The position numbers and the translations under genes are program-made. A stretch of 64,000 nt of DNA from Cyclobacteriaceae bacterium (GTDB lineage Bacteria > Bacteroidota > Bacteroidia > Cytophagales > Cyclobacteriaceae), in contig JANQPQ010000003.1 in the NCBI GenBank assembly GCA_028285445.1, positions 1 through 64,000 on the forward strand, read 5' to 3'. This document shows, one piece after another, positions 53,669-63,344 of the stretch; the first letter of the stretch is position 1; each line of letters opens with the position of its first letter. The notes beneath the pieces were generated by a model. The model saw only the letters and a program-made list of their open reading frames with translations, was not told the DNA's origin and searched no databases.

Positions 53669-54568
53669 CTAAGAAACTAATAGTGCTGCGCCAAAAACGC
53701 CGGCGCTATCTCCCAATTTGGGTCTCACAATCTTTGTTTCTAGTGAAGTATTGAACACGTACTCGGAAAGCCTCTCAACACCTTCCGTGTAAAGTGCATC
53801 AATCTGCGAAAGACCTCCACCGAGAACCACTACGTCTGGATCAAGAATATTGATAACATTTGCCAGGCCCCTTCCGAAGTAATGTAGCAGGCGATCTGCC
53901 GTTTTCTCTGCAAACTCATCCTGGCCTCGGCTAGCCATTATTTCAGCTAACTTCAGCTCTTTACCAGATTGTTGGCCATAGTACCTTTCTAAAGCCGGCC
54001 CGGAGATTATAGTTTCCACGCAGCCAATATTCCCGCAATAGCATTTTCCGCCGGACTCATCGAGGTAGGAATGTCCCCACTCTCCACCGATTCCCTGGAT
54101 ACCATCATGTACCTGCCCGTTGATAATTATACCGCCACCTACTCCAGTCCCCATGATCACTCCAAAAACCAACTTAGCGTGAGGCTTAATATCTGCAACC
54201 GCTCCCATTTTTGTTTCGGCCAAGGCAAAGCAATTAGCATCATTTGCCATGCGTACTGGAATGTTCAAAGCCGACTGGAGGTCTTTATGAAAAGGCCGTC
54301 CATTCAAAGCTGTGCTGTTGCTATTTTTCATTAGGCCTGAGTTAGCATCAATCACGCCCGGGGTACCAATGCCAATTGCTTCCGGGTTACTCCCAACCTT
54401 GTCTGCCAGATTAGCAATTATCTGCTGTACTCTTCCAATGATATGATCATAGCCCCCGTGGCCCTCAGTTGGAATCCGTTCTCTGACCAGTACGTTGTAG
54501 TCGTTTTCTGGCTCCAGAACCACTCCTTCAATTTTCGTTCCTCCTAAGTCAATACCCCAAACCTTCAT
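53669..54568 (-). CDS. ROK family sugar kinase
   Basis: A 299-residue ROK protein. ATP-binding DLGGTK is at 7-12, substrate residues lie in ANDANCFALAE, and the ROK zinc site is GGKCYCGNIGCVETIISGPAL. ROK kinases phosphorylate glucose, mannose, fructose or N-acetylglucosamine. I start at ATG 54568; the frame is open to 54619 but that would run into glpK. It follows glpK by 10 nt in the glycerol operon, so it may be co-regulated by glycerol. Confidence 0.9.
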   Translation of the reverse strand: MKVWGIDLGGTKIEGVVLEPENDYNVLVRERIPTEGHGGYDHIIGRVQQIIANLADKVGSNPEAIGIGTPGVIDANSGLMKNSNSTALNGRPFHKDLQSALNIPVRMANDANCFALAETKMGAVADIKPHAKLVFGVIMGTGVGGGIIINGQVHDGIQGIGGEWGHSYLDESGGKCYCGNIGCVETIISGPALERYYGQQSGKELKLAEIMASRGQDEFAEKTADRLLHYFGRGLANVINILDPDVVVLGGGLSQIDALYTEGVERLSEYVFNTSLETKIVRPKLGDSAGVFGAALLVS

Positions 54569-54578
54569 TCTATTTCTA

Positions 54579-56057
54579 TTAGCCAGTTTTTGTTCGATCA
54601 ACAGCTTTCTTCCAGCCATCGTAAATTTTCATCCTCACTTCTTCGGGCAAATCAGGATTGAAATCTTTATCTATCAACCGATTGTTGATTATATCTTTTT
54701 CAGTCCACATTTGCACGCCGATGCCAGCCATGTAGGCGGCTCCCATGGCGGTAGACTCTATTATTTGCGGACGTTCTACGGTGGTATTGAGAATGTCTGC
54801 CTGGAATTGCATCAGAAAGTTATTGGCAGCAGCTCCACCATCAACTTTAAGCACGTTGAGTTTTCGGCCAGCATCATTTTCCATTGCAGAGAGAACATCT
54901 TTGGTTTGAAAGGCCATAGACTCTAATGTGGCTCTTATTATATGTCCCTTACCAGTATCCCTTGTCAATCCAAAGAGCGAACCTCGTGCATACTGATCCC
55001 AGTATGGAGCTCCCAGGCCGGCGAACGCGGGTACAAAATACACACCATGCTCATTGTCAATTCCAGTGATAGCCTCCTCAGTTTCCTGGGCTGAATTCAC
55101 CAGGGTAAGCTCATCTCTAAGCCACTGCACAGCAGCCCCAGCAACGAATACGCTGCCTTCCAGAGCATAATAAACCTGACCATCTAAGCCCCAGGCAATA
55201 GTCGTTAATAGTCCTGAATTTGATATTTGGGGCTGCTGGCCAATATTCATTAGCATGAAGCATCCGGTACCATATGTATTCTTTGCTGAACCAGCCTCAA
55301 AACATGCTTGGCCAAATAACGCCGCTTGCTGGTCTCCCAGCACCGCGGTAATTGGGATACTCGCCCCTTCGACCTGAAAGATTCCGAATTGATCGCTTGA
55401 AGCCAATGCTTGCGGAAGCATAGCTGGAGGAATACCGACCAAATCCAGCAACTTGGCATCCCATTCTAAGTCGTTAATATTAAACAACATAGTTCTTGAG
55501 GCATTGCTATAGTCTGTACAGTGTCTCTTGCCACTAGTCAACTTCCAAATCAACCAACTATCTACGGTGCCAAAAGCAAGTTCTCCATTCTCAGCTCTTT
55601 GTTTGGCTCCCTCTACATTTTCAAGTATCCACTTTACTTTACTTGCTGAAAAATATGCATCGATTATTAGTCCTGTGTTTTGCTGAATGTATTCCTTCCA
55701 ACCTTCAGATTTAAGGCCTTCGCAGTAGTCACTGGTTCTGGTATCCTGCCAAACAATGGCATTATAAATGGGTTCTCCGGTTTCCTTATCCCATACAATT
55801 GTAGTTTCTCGTTGATTGGCAATACCAATGGCAGCAATCTGATCCCAGCTAAGCTTACTTTCTGTCACCACCTGGTGCAAAACCTCTACCTGAGAATCCC
55901 AAATCTCCTCGGGGTCATGTTCCACCCACCCTGACTCTGGGTATATCTGATTGAACTCCTTTTGAGCAATCGCAACTATAGCACCCTCAGCATTAAATAT
56001 TAATGCTCTGGAGCTTGTTGTCCCCTGGTCCAGCGCCAATATGTATTGAGCATTCAT
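54579..56057 (-). CDS. glpK: Glycerol kinase
   Basis: A 492-residue FGGY kinase that makes glycerol 3-phosphate. It opens [18 protein letters not shown], has the [14 protein letters not shown] and VWQDTRT substrate segments, an [16 protein letters not shown] region, and the second FGGY signature near [15 protein letters not shown]. The C-terminus holds [14 protein letters not shown]. Start at ATG 56057; the ATGA overlap with the glpF stop supports it, while the open frame to 56198 does not look like glpK. It traps glycerol brought in by GlpF. Confidence 0.97.
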   Translation of the reverse strand: MNAQYILALDQGTTSSRALIFNAEGAIVAIAQKEFNQIYPESGWVEHDPEEIWDSQVEVLHQVVTESKLSWDQIAAIGIANQRETTIVWDKETGEPIYNAIVWQDTRTSDYCEGLKSEGWKEYIQQNTGLIIDAYFSASKVKWILENVEGAKQRAENGELAFGTVDSWLIWKLTSGKRHCTDYSNASRTMLFNINDLEWDAKLLDLVGIPPAMLPQALASSDQFGIFQVEGASIPITAVLGDQQAALFGQACFEAGSAKNTYGTGCFMLMNIGQQPQISNSGLLTTIAWGLDGQVYYALEGSVFVAGAAVQWLRDELTLVNSAQETEEAITGIDNEHGVYFVPAFAGLGAPYWDQYARGSLFGLTRDTGKGHIIRATLESMAFQTKDVLSAMENDAGRKLNVLKVDGGAAANNFLMQFQADILNTTVERPQIIESTAMGAAYMAGIGVQMWTEKDIINNRLIDKDFNPDLPEEVRMKIYDGWKKAVDRTKTG

Positions 56058-56854
56058 TGCAAGCCAGCAGATTTGTTCTCGAAGATGGAAAGCACCATGA
56101 TAATAATCGTAAATGGCAAGACAAAGTAAAGCGCAAGAGGTGAATGTCCTAAAAAGGCAGCTTGATAAACAGTAGCTCCCAAGATTCCTCCAACACATGG
56201 GCCCACAATGGGAATCCAGCTATAGGACCAATTAGAACTGCCTTTTCCTGGAATCGGCAAGATTGCGTGAGCTAGCCGGGGGCCCAGATCCCTTGCAGGA
56301 TTTATGGCAAATCCAGTGGTACCTCCAAGGCTAAAACCAATCAAAGCAATCAGGCCTCCTATTACCAATGGATTCAAGCCCTCAGTAAAATCATTGGCAC
56401 CAATTGCCATGATGCCACCAACCAGCACAAATGTCCCAAGGATCTCACTCAGCAAGTTTGAGAAGGGTTTGTTTATTGCTGGGGCAGTACTAAAAACAGC
56501 CAATTTCAAATCCTGATCTGCGGTTTTGCCCCAATGTGGCAAGTAATGCCACCAAACCAACACCGCACCTGACATTGCCCCTCCCATTTGAGCTGCAATG
56601 TAGCCCGCTACCTGATTGGATGGAAATTCTCCAACCGCAGCCAGCGCAAGCGTCACCGCCGGATTTATGTGGGCGCCACTAAATTTACCCACAGCATAAA
56701 TAGCAAATGATACTGCCAATCCCCAGGCCAGAACAATTACAATCCAGCCAGCATTTTCAGACTTACTTTGCTTCAATAGCACGCCTGCTACCACTCCATT
56801 GCCAAGAAAGATCAGTAAGAAGGTGCCAATAAATTCTGCCAGGTAAGCACTCAT
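56054..56854 (-). CDS. glpF: Glycerol uptake facilitator (aquaglyceroporin)
   Basis: A 266-residue MIP-family channel with six membrane helices and two half-helix NPA-type motifs, [11 protein letters not shown] (residues 62-72) and [14 protein letters not shown]. The Asp after NPAR (NPARD) is typical of glycerol facilitators rather than water-only aquaporins. It allows passive glycerol entry. First gene of the glpF-glpK-ROK operon, with a Bacteroidota -7 box upstream. Confidence 0.95.
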   Translation of the reverse strand: MSAYLAEFIGTFLLIFLGNGVVAGVLLKQSKSENAGWIVIVLAWGLAVSFAIYAVGKFSGAHINPAVTLALAAVGEFPSNQVAGYIAAQMGGAMSGAVLVWWHYLPHWGKTADQDLKLAVFSTAPAINKPFSNLLSEILGTFVLVGGIMAIGANDFTEGLNPLVIGGLIALIGFSLGGTTGFAINPARDLGPRLAHAILPIPGKGSSNWSYSWIPIVGPCVGGILGATVYQAAFLGHSPLALYFVLPFTIIIMVLSIFENKSAGLQ

Positions 56855-56892
56855 AACGGTTGAGTAAATTGTTAAAATTTTTGTGAAAAGGC

Positions 56893-56900
56893 CAAATGTA
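56893..56900 (-). promoter_or_regulatory. Putative -7 box for glpF-glpK-ROK
   Basis: TACATTTG on the minus strand matches TAnnTTTG, 39 bp before the glpF ATG. No clear -33 element. Confidence 0.45.
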
Positions 56901-56924
56901 CCATTTCAGGCTTAAACATACTGA

Positions 56925-56952
56925 TTGTAAGGCTTTTTTAGCTATAATTTTG
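56925..56952 (+). promoter_or_regulatory. Putative promoter of the TPR histidine kinase
   Basis: TTG (56925-56927) and TAATTTTG (56945-56952), the latter fitting TAnnTTTG. The predicted start near 56959 leaves about 33 nt before the ATT I propose as the start codon, but about 145 nt before the TTG at 57104. Confidence 0.45.
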
Positions 56953-56992
56953 AGGTTACCAAGGGAAGTATCCCTATATCAAATAGCGTATC

Positions 56993-58963
56993 ATTAGCAG
57001 GTTAAATACGATACTATTTGTCATCTGGGTATTACTGGCTAATATCTGTCAAGGTTTTCAAGGAACCGAAAAGGATTTCGTAATTGAAAACCTCAAAGAG
57101 CAATTGACTGCTGTCGACAGCTCTGAACGGGTAGATCTGCTCCAAAAAATATCCATGCATTTGCGAACTGAAGACCCGGCCCAGGCTCTGCAGTATGCAA
57201 GTGAAGGGTTAGTAGTAGCCAATGATATCGAATACACCGCGGGGAAAGCGGGCACAAACCGAGTAATTGGTATTATTCACGCCACTATCGGTAATTACGA
57301 TCTGTCTCTGGATCATTTCCTGAAAAGTTTGGAGTTGTATGAGGGATTGGAAGATACCCTCAATATGGCAAGGCTTGAGAATAATATAGGCATTCTCTAT
57401 AAACAATCAGATCGGCCTGAAGCAGCCTTGGTGAGATATCATAAGAGTTTGTCTTTACTTTCAATTTCTCCTAACCCTAAAACCGAGGGGCTGGTGTACA
57501 ACAACATGGGCGTTGCTTTTAAGAACCTCAAAGAGTACGATTCGGCCCTGCTTTACTACGAAAAATCCATTGACCTAAATACTGAACACAAATTCGGCTC
57601 CTCTCTTGCCTTGAACTATACCAATATGGGTGTGGTAAATAAGCATCTCAAGAACTATGATGAATCCTTATCCTACTATAGGAAGAGTTTGGATCTGTAT
57701 CAGCAACAAAATAATGAGATAGGTATTGCCAAGACCTTATCCAATATGGCTGAAGTAATGATACTTGAGAATAAGAATGAGGAAGCAGTAATGTATCTGA
57801 AAGATGGCGAAGAAATTGCAGATAAGCTCAAGTTAAAGCCTGTTAGACTAAATATTTACGAGAGTCTGATAGTTGCTTCCCAAAACCTGGGTCAAACCGA
57901 ACAAGCTCTAAACTACAGCGGGAAGTATATTGACTTGAATGATACCCTACATAGAAGCCAAATAGATCAGGAACTACATAACCTCACTATCAAGCAAGAA
58001 ATAGCCTCCAATACGCAGAAACTTGCTGACCTTGCCAAAGACAACGAATTGCAAACAGCGGCACTAGAAAAAGCCAATCTGAAAAATGTGCTTTTGACCT
58101 TTATTATTGTATTTGCTTTGTTGGTACTTGGGGGCTTCACATATATCTACCAAAAGAAGCACGAAGTGAACCATCGGTTAGCTAACATAAATACCGAGAT
58201 CAAGTCACAGAAAGACATGCTGCAAAGTGCGTTGAAAGAACTTAAGGATAAAAACATTGAGCTAGACCTCCTCAACAAGGAAAAGAACTATCTGATTAAT
58301 GTGGTTGCCCATGACCTCAGAAGCCCCTTGAATCAAATACAAGGATTGGCTGGTTTGGTAAAAATGCAGGAGGAAAAACTCTCAAATGATCAGCGCGAGT
58401 ATCTCTCTAAAATTGATGATTCTATCTCCATGCTAAGTGATAGAATAAATCAGATCTTGGATGTCAGCGCTATTGATTCGAATAGTGTAAATATTAACCT
58501 CGAGCATGTTTCAATAAGGGAGTTACTACAGCAAACTGTGGATGAATTCGAAAAAGCCGCTCAGGAAAAATCGATCACAATCAACACCAATCTGAATGGT
58601 TTTGACCCCATGGTATTGGTGGACAAGACTTATGTGGCGCAGGTATTTGAAAATCTCATTGGCAATGCGCTTAAGTTCTCCAACCCTGGAACCAAAGTAA
58701 ACATAGAGCTTAGGGAGAGAGATGGCTACGTAGTAACCGAGGTAGTTGACGAGGGACCTGGTATCCTTACTGAAGAGATGCCCAAACTATTTAAGAAGTT
58801 TCAGTCGCTCAGTGCTCAGCCCACCAACGGAGAGTCTTCCACGGGATTAGGGCTTTCAATCGTTAAGAAATACACTGAGGCCATGAATGGCAAGGTGTGG
58901 TGCGAAAGTGAGTTTGGGGTTGGCTCGAAGTTTATCGTTGAGTTTGAAAAAGTAGCGTCATAA
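56993..58963 (+). CDS. TPR-containing sensor histidine kinase (start codon non-standard)
   Basis: About 656 residues if started at ATT 56993. The open frame upstream of TTG 57104 encodes a convincing signal peptide (SRLNTILFVIWVLLANICQG), but no ATG, GTG or TTG precedes it after the in-frame stop at 56984. Then come about six TPRs (for example LVYNNMGVAFKNLKEYDSALLYY), a membrane helix (NVLLTFIIVFALLVLGGF), a coiled coil, HisKA with the phospho-accepting His in VVAHDLRSPLN, and an ATPase domain (NLIGNALKFS, DEGPGI, GLGLSI). Without the signal peptide it would sit in the wrong compartment. No response regulator gene is adjacent. Confidence 0.85.
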   Translation: MSRLNTILFVIWVLLANICQGFQGTEKDFVIENLKEQLTAVDSSERVDLLQKISMHLRTEDPAQALQYASEGLVVANDIEYTAGKAGTNRVIGIIHATIGNYDLSLDHFLKSLELYEGLEDTLNMARLENNIGILYKQSDRPEAALVRYHKSLSLLSISPNPKTEGLVYNNMGVAFKNLKEYDSALLYYEKSIDLNTEHKFGSSLALNYTNMGVVNKHLKNYDESLSYYRKSLDLYQQQNNEIGIAKTLSNMAEVMILENKNEEAVMYLKDGEEIADKLKLKPVRLNIYESLIVASQNLGQTEQALNYSGKYIDLNDTLHRSQIDQELHNLTIKQEIASNTQKLADLAKDNELQTAALEKANLKNVLLTFIIVFALLVLGGFTYIYQKKHEVNHRLANINTEIKSQKDMLQSALKELKDKNIELDLLNKEKNYLINVVAHDLRSPLNQIQGLAGLVKMQEEKLSNDQREYLSKIDDSISMLSDRINQILDVSAIDSNSVNINLEHVSIRELLQQTVDEFEKAAQEKSITINTNLNGFDPMVLVDKTYVAQVFENLIGNALKFSNPGTKVNIELRERDGYVVTEVVDEGPGILTEEMPKLFKKFQSLSAQPTNGESSTGLGLSIVKKYTEAMNGKVWCESEFGVGSKFIVEFEKVAS

Positions 58964-58987
58964 AAAAAAGGCCCTTAGGCCTTTTTT
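58962..58987. terminator. Bidirectional terminator between kinase and rplT
   Basis: AAAAAGGCC (58965-58973) and GGCCTTTTT (58978-58986) with loop CTTA. It has T-runs on both strands and overlaps the last codons of rplT, so it can end both convergent transcripts. Confidence 0.85.
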
Positions 58988-59325
58988 GCTTTCTTAACCA
59001 CTTCCGCAAATGCATCGGGGTGATTCATTGCCAAGTCGGCAAGCACTTTTCTATCTAAATCAATACTAGCAGCTTTAAGGCCACCAATTAATTGAGAGTA
59101 AGATAATCCGTGTTCGCGAGCACCGGCATTTATTCTTTGGATCCACAACTTTCTGAACTCACGTTTTTTCGCCCTGCGGTCACGATAGGCGTAAGTTAGC
59201 CCTTTTTCTACCGCATTCTTAGCGACGGTCCATACATTGCTTCTTCGGCCCCAATATCCTTTTGCGGACTTGAGAACCTTTTTTCTTTTAGCCCTGGAGG
59301 CTACTGCATTAACTGATCTTGGCAT
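58975..59325 (-). CDS. rplT: 50S ribosomal protein L20
   Basis: A 116-residue L20 with the basic N-terminal [57 protein letters not shown] and the C-terminal globular [25 protein letters not shown]. It binds 23S rRNA early in assembly. It is the last gene of the thrS-infC-rpmI-rplT operon and ends at the bidirectional terminator. Confidence 0.97.
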   Translation of the reverse strand: MPRSVNAVASRAKRKKVLKSAKGYWGRRSNVWTVAKNAVEKGLTYAYRDRRAKKREFRKLWIQRINAGAREHGLSYSQLIGGLKAASIDLDRKVLADLAMNHPDAFAEVVKKAKKA

Positions 59326-59416
59326 TTTAGATTGTTTTTTGGCGATTGGCGCCCCTCCCTGGGATCTTCAAACCAATAACCTGGTTCAACATTAGAAAAC
59401 CTCTGAATACTCAGAA
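59326..59416 (-). promoter_or_regulatory. rpmI-rplT intergenic leader
   Basis: A 91-nt gap with a short GC stem (GGCG-CCAAT-CGCC on the minus strand) 15 nt before the rplT ATG. In other bacteria L20 represses this operon through RNA structure upstream of rpmI or rplT; the spacing allows such a role here, but it is inference. Confidence 0.3.
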
Positions 59417-59611
59417 TTAAACATTAAGCATATCCCTAACTCGCTTTTCCTCGGTTTTATCAACCAAAGTAAAATGAGTTAGCCTTCTCTTCTGCTTAGT
59501 TGTCTTTTTCGTCAGGATATGGCTTTTGTAGGCGTGTTTTCTTTTGATCTTGCCTGTGCCTGTGAGTTTGAATCTCTTCTTCGCTCCTGACTTTGTCTTT
59601 ACCTTAGGCAT
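59417..59611 (-). CDS. rpmI: 50S ribosomal protein L35
   Basis: A 64-residue L35 with the expected [35 protein letters not shown] and a short C-terminus with [11 protein letters not shown]. Very basic, standard length. It starts 21 nt after infC. Confidence 0.96.
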   Translation of the reverse strand: MPKVKTKSGAKKRFKLTGTGKIKRKHAYKSHILTKKTTKQKRRLTHFTLVDKTEEKRVRDMLNV

Positions 59612-59632
59612 CTTATTACTTGTTTCTACTAA

Positions 59633-60187
59633 TTACTTTTTAACCTTGGGAGTTACGATTACTGACATCCTTTTTCCTTCCAGCCTTGGCATCTGCTCCA
59701 CCTTACCAACTTCTTCAGTAGCCTGAGCAAACTTCAGTAATAGTATCTCTCCCCTTTCTTTAAATACGATCGTTCTTCCCACAAAATGAACATAGGCCTT
59801 AACCTTGGCTCCATCATTCAGGAAATTCAGCGCATGTTTCACTTTAAAGTTGAAATCATGATCGTCAGTGTTAGGCCCGAATCGAATCTCCTTCACCACA
59901 GTCTTCTGGGCTTTGGCCTTAATCTCCTTCTGTTTCTTCTTCTGTTCGTATTTAAACTTGGAGTAGTCAATTATTTTGCAAACAGGAGGATCTGCCTTAG
60001 GTGAAATCTCTACCAGATCAAGGCCCTGCTGTTTTGCCAGCTCTAATGCCTCATTTACTGAATAGACTCCAACCTTCACATTGTCCCCTACTAACCTAAT
60101 TTCTCTAGCCAGGATCTTCTCATTCACTTTATAGGGCTCTTCAACCCTTCCGCGAAATTGCCTCCTGTGGTATCTCTGTTTGCTAAT
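59633..60187 (-). CDS. infC: Translation initiation factor IF-3 (starts at ATT)
   Basis: A 184-residue IF-3. The N-terminal domain contains [41 protein letters not shown], then the lysine-rich linker helix and the C-terminal domain ([25 protein letters not shown], then [11 protein letters not shown]). GTG 60127 would drop 20 residues that belong to the family ([13 protein letters not shown]). I start at ATT 60187, because AGGAGG (60193-60198) is 5 nt upstream. A rare AUU start is the hallmark of infC self-regulation. Between thrS and rpmI. Confidence 0.95.
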   Translation of the reverse strand: MSKQRYHRRQFRGRVEEPYKVNEKILAREIRLVGDNVKVGVYSVNEALELAKQQGLDLVEISPKADPPVCKIIDYSKFKYEQKKKQKEIKAKAQKTVVKEIRFGPNTDDHDFNFKVKHALNFLNDGAKVKAYVHFVGRTIVFKERGEILLLKFAQATEEVGKVEQMPRLEGKRMSVIVTPKVKK

Positions 60188-60192
60188 ATTAA

Positions 60193-60198
60193 CCTCCT
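60193..60198 (-). promoter_or_regulatory. Strong ribosome-binding site of infC
   Basis: AGGAGG on the minus strand, 5 nt before the ATT start at 60187. A perfect Shine-Dalgarno is rare in this window and decides the non-standard start. Confidence 0.85.
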
Positions 60199-60271
60199 TG
60201 TTTTAAAATGAACTGCAAATATCTGTTATTTTTTATTGTGAAAAAAGGATAAGACAGTTAGTGTTTTGTTA

Positions 60272-62215
60272 TCAATTCAAATTTTCTAACTGCGTTTCCT
60301 TTGAGAAATGGCTAACAAAATCTTCTAACTTAAAGGTTCCCAAATCACCCTCTCCGTGCTTTCTTACGGCCATTTCCTTGTTTTCTTTCTCCTTCTCTCC
60401 GACAATAATCATAAACGGGATCTTTTTTACTTCCGCATCTCTAATCTTTCTTCCAATTTTCTCATCACGATGATCAACAAAACCACGAATATCGTTTTGC
60501 TTTAGTTGGGCAAATACCTCCTCTGCATAGTCCGCAAATTTCTCAGAAATGGGAAGTACTGCAACTTGCTCTGGAGTAAGCCAAAGTGGAAAGTTTCCAC
60601 CGCAGTGTTCAATTAAAACAGCTACGAAGCGCTCCATAGATCCGAAGGGAGCCCGATGGATCATTACCGGGCGATGCCTGGCGTTATCAGCGCCAATGTA
60701 CTCCAGTTCAAATCTCTCTGGTAGGCTGTAATCAACCTGTATAGTTCCTAATTGCCAACTTCTTCCAAGGGCATCTTTAACCATAAAGTCTAGCTTAGGG
60801 CCATAGAAGGCGGCTTCACCTAGTTCCGTTACTGTAATAAGTTCTTTCTCCTCTGCTGCCTCAGTAATCTGTTGTTCAGCAAGGTTCCAGGCCTTCTCAT
60901 CGCCGATGTATTTGTCTTGATTGTCAGGGTCTCGAAAAGATAATTGGGCGGTATACTCTTGAAAATCCAGTGCCTTAAATACGTAGAGAACCAGATCAAT
61001 TACCTTCTTAAACTCATCCTTCACCTGATCTGGCCGGCAAAAAATGTGCGCATCATCCTGCGTAAATCCACGCACCCGAGTTAGTCCGTGCAATTCGCCA
61101 TGTTGCTCATAGCGGTAAACTGTGCCGAACTCTGCATAACGCACAGGCAATTCCTTGTATGAGCGCGGTCTTACCTTGTAAATCTCACAGTGGTGTGGGC
61201 AATTCATCGGTTTAAGCAGAAACTCCTCACCTTCACCCGGGGTGGTAATAGGCTTAAAAGAATCCTCGCCATATTTTTCATAATGCCCCGATGTTACGTA
61301 TAGCTGCTTACCTCCAATATGGGGAGTTACCACCTGCTCATAACCGGCTTGTATTTGGGCTTTGCGCATAAAATTTTCCAATCGCTCCCTGAGCATCGCC
61401 CCTTTCGGGAGCCATAGTGGCAGGCCCATTCCCACCTTTTCTGAGAAGGCAAACAGCTCAAGATCCTTACCTAACCTACGGTGGTCTCGCTTCTTGGCCT
61501 CCTCCAACATCTCAAGATGTTCTGTCAGCTCTTTTTGCTTAGGAAAGCTAACACCGTAAATTCTGGTAAGTTGCTTATTCTTCTCATCGCCACGCCAGTA
61601 AGCTCCAGCTACATTTAGCAACTTAATCGCTTTTATACTTCCGGTATTTGGAATATGAGGACCGCGACAAAGGTCAGTGAACCCACCTTGTTCATAGAAG
61701 GTAATTTGTCCATCCTCCAGATCTTGAATCAACTCCAGCTTGTACTCATCTCCTTTGTCCTGGAAGTATTGAAGCGCATCTGCCTTGCTTACTTCTGATC
61801 TTTGAAATGTATTCTTCTCCCGAGCCAACTCCAACATCTTTTGTTCAACCTTAGGCAGATCATCCTCTCCAAATTCGCGGTCGCCTAAGTCGACATCGTA
61901 ATAGAAACCATTGTCAATAGGCGGACCAATTCCAAACTTGATGCCGGGGTATAATGCCTCTAGCGCTTCCGCCATGATGTGTGCTGAGCTGTGCCAAAAT
62001 GTTGACTTTCCCTCCGCATCATTCCAGGTTAAAAGCTGGATATTCGAATCTTGATTGATAGGTCTGTCGGCGTCCCAAACCTCTCCATTGACTTTAGCTG
62101 CGAGCACGTTCCTGGCTAAGCCTTCGCTTATACTCAAGGCCACATCCATGCCAGTAACTCCCTTACTATATTCCCTTACCGAACCGTCGGGTAAGGTGAT
62201 TTTAATTTCACTCAT
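60272..62215 (-). CDS. thrS: Threonyl-tRNA synthetase
   Basis: A 647-residue class II synthetase. The N-terminal TGS domain ([14 protein letters not shown], residues 5-18) is followed by the editing domain with [11 protein letters not shown] and the later DLCRGPHI, which carry metal-binding His and Cys. The catalytic core has [12 protein letters not shown] (zinc Cys and His) and [12 protein letters not shown]. The C-terminal anticodon-binding domain has PEQVAVLPI. It charges tRNA-Thr. It starts 9 nt after the TPR lipoprotein stop and leads into infC. Confidence 0.97.
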   Translation of the reverse strand: MSEIKITLPDGSVREYSKGVTGMDVALSISEGLARNVLAAKVNGEVWDADRPINQDSNIQLLTWNDAEGKSTFWHSSAHIMAEALEALYPGIKFGIGPPIDNGFYYDVDLGDREFGEDDLPKVEQKMLELAREKNTFQRSEVSKADALQYFQDKGDEYKLELIQDLEDGQITFYEQGGFTDLCRGPHIPNTGSIKAIKLLNVAGAYWRGDEKNKQLTRIYGVSFPKQKELTEHLEMLEEAKKRDHRRLGKDLELFAFSEKVGMGLPLWLPKGAMLRERLENFMRKAQIQAGYEQVVTPHIGGKQLYVTSGHYEKYGEDSFKPITTPGEGEEFLLKPMNCPHHCEIYKVRPRSYKELPVRYAEFGTVYRYEQHGELHGLTRVRGFTQDDAHIFCRPDQVKDEFKKVIDLVLYVFKALDFQEYTAQLSFRDPDNQDKYIGDEKAWNLAEQQITEAAEEKELITVTELGEAAFYGPKLDFMVKDALGRSWQLGTIQVDYSLPERFELEYIGADNARHRPVMIHRAPFGSMERFVAVLIEHCGGNFPLWLTPEQVAVLPISEKFADYAEEVFAQLKQNDIRGFVDHRDEKIGRKIRDAEVKKIPFMIIVGEKEKENKEMAVRKHGEGDLGTFKLEDFVSHFSKETQLENLN

Positions 62216-62224
62216 TAGAGGATG

Positions 62225-63304
62225 TTAATTAATCGTATCTGTAGAATTTGTTTGTACAGAATCTAGCTTCTGTTGCTCTATTCTCCGCAAATATGCAACT
62301 TTTCTCCGTAGGAAATCCAATTCATCAATGGCTATTTGGAAGGTTGAATCTTGGGCCAGGATATCCTCATATGTAGCTATAGATTGCGAGTAATTTCGTC
62401 GTTTGTCAGCCACTCTGGCTTGAATCAGTTTGGCTTCTAAATTCTTTCTATCCGCGTTCAACAATTTATCTGCGAAGAAGTTGGCCGAGTCGTACAAACG
62501 GCGCCCGTAGTAGTAGTTACCCAAGGCCAGCACATTGACCTCGTTGAATGCCAATTGATCGGATTTCCAGAAGTACTGGAAAGCGCTATCTGCAAGACCC
62601 GCAGCCAGTAGCTTCTTACCCTTCATGGACAATGCTGGCGCAGACATAGGATTGATTCTAAGGGTTTCATCAATATATCTATCGGCATCAAACTCATTTC
62701 CTTTTGATTCGCTTATTGTTGCCAATAAAAGCAATCCCTCCTCAGACGGTTGTGAGTCCATCGCTGATTTAAGATAACTTAAGGCACCTGTGGAATCGCC
62801 CCTTTGCAAACCAACATTTGCAACAACCAGCAAGTTCTCCGGTGTATTGCTGCCGTTACGAATATTGTCTTGGGCGAAGTTAAAGGCCTTCTCATAGTTA
62901 GCATTTTCAAAATAGAGCAGTGCAAGTTGCTCGGATAAAAAAGCATCCCTGGGGGCCAGTTTGTAAAGTCTTTCGGCTTCATTAATGGCGTTTCTCAGCC
63001 GCTTGGATTCCTGCAATGCTGCCAGGTATTGCTTACCCACTGCCAACGAATTCGGGCTCAGTTGGGTAGCTTTTTGCAATGACCTTAGCATTTGATTGCC
63101 TTTACCGAGTTTGCTTTCTATTCTTGCTTTGGAAATCCACAAGTCACTTGTCTGCTGTTCCTCCAGAAGACTCTCAATCTGTAAAAGGTATTGTTCATTT
63201 GCAGCGCGGCTGTCAGACGGTGGCTGTGGTATCTCATGCCGGGAATAAGGGCTGGAACAACCAACTATCAATAACAAGGAAATTACAAAAGACGAAACCT
63301 TCAA
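62225..63304 (-). CDS. TPR lipoprotein
   Basis: A 359-residue protein. The lipobox LLIVGCSS gives Cys16 as the lipidated residue. After a Pro-rich linker there are about seven tetratricopeptide-like helical repeats (for example ARIESKLGKGNQMLRSLQKATQLSPN and RKNLEAKLIQARVADKRRNYSQSIATYEDIL). It should be tethered to a membrane leaflet in the periplasm and act as a protein scaffold. It lies 40 nt after the DUF5686 gene and 9 nt before thrS, so it is probably co-transcribed with them. Confidence 0.85.
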   Translation of the reverse strand: MKVSSFVISLLLIVGCSSPYSRHEIPQPPSDSRAANEQYLLQIESLLEEQQTSDLWISKARIESKLGKGNQMLRSLQKATQLSPNSLAVGKQYLAALQESKRLRNAINEAERLYKLAPRDAFLSEQLALLYFENANYEKAFNFAQDNIRNGSNTPENLLVVANVGLQRGDSTGALSYLKSAMDSQPSEEGLLLLATISESKGNEFDADRYIDETLRINPMSAPALSMKGKKLLAAGLADSAFQYFWKSDQLAFNEVNVLALGNYYYGRRLYDSANFFADKLLNADRKNLEAKLIQARVADKRRNYSQSIATYEDILAQDSTFQIAIDELDFLRRKVAYLRRIEQQKLDSVQTNSTDTIN

Positions 63305-63344
63305 ACCTGATAATAGAATTTCAGGCTAAGTTAACTTTTGCCTG

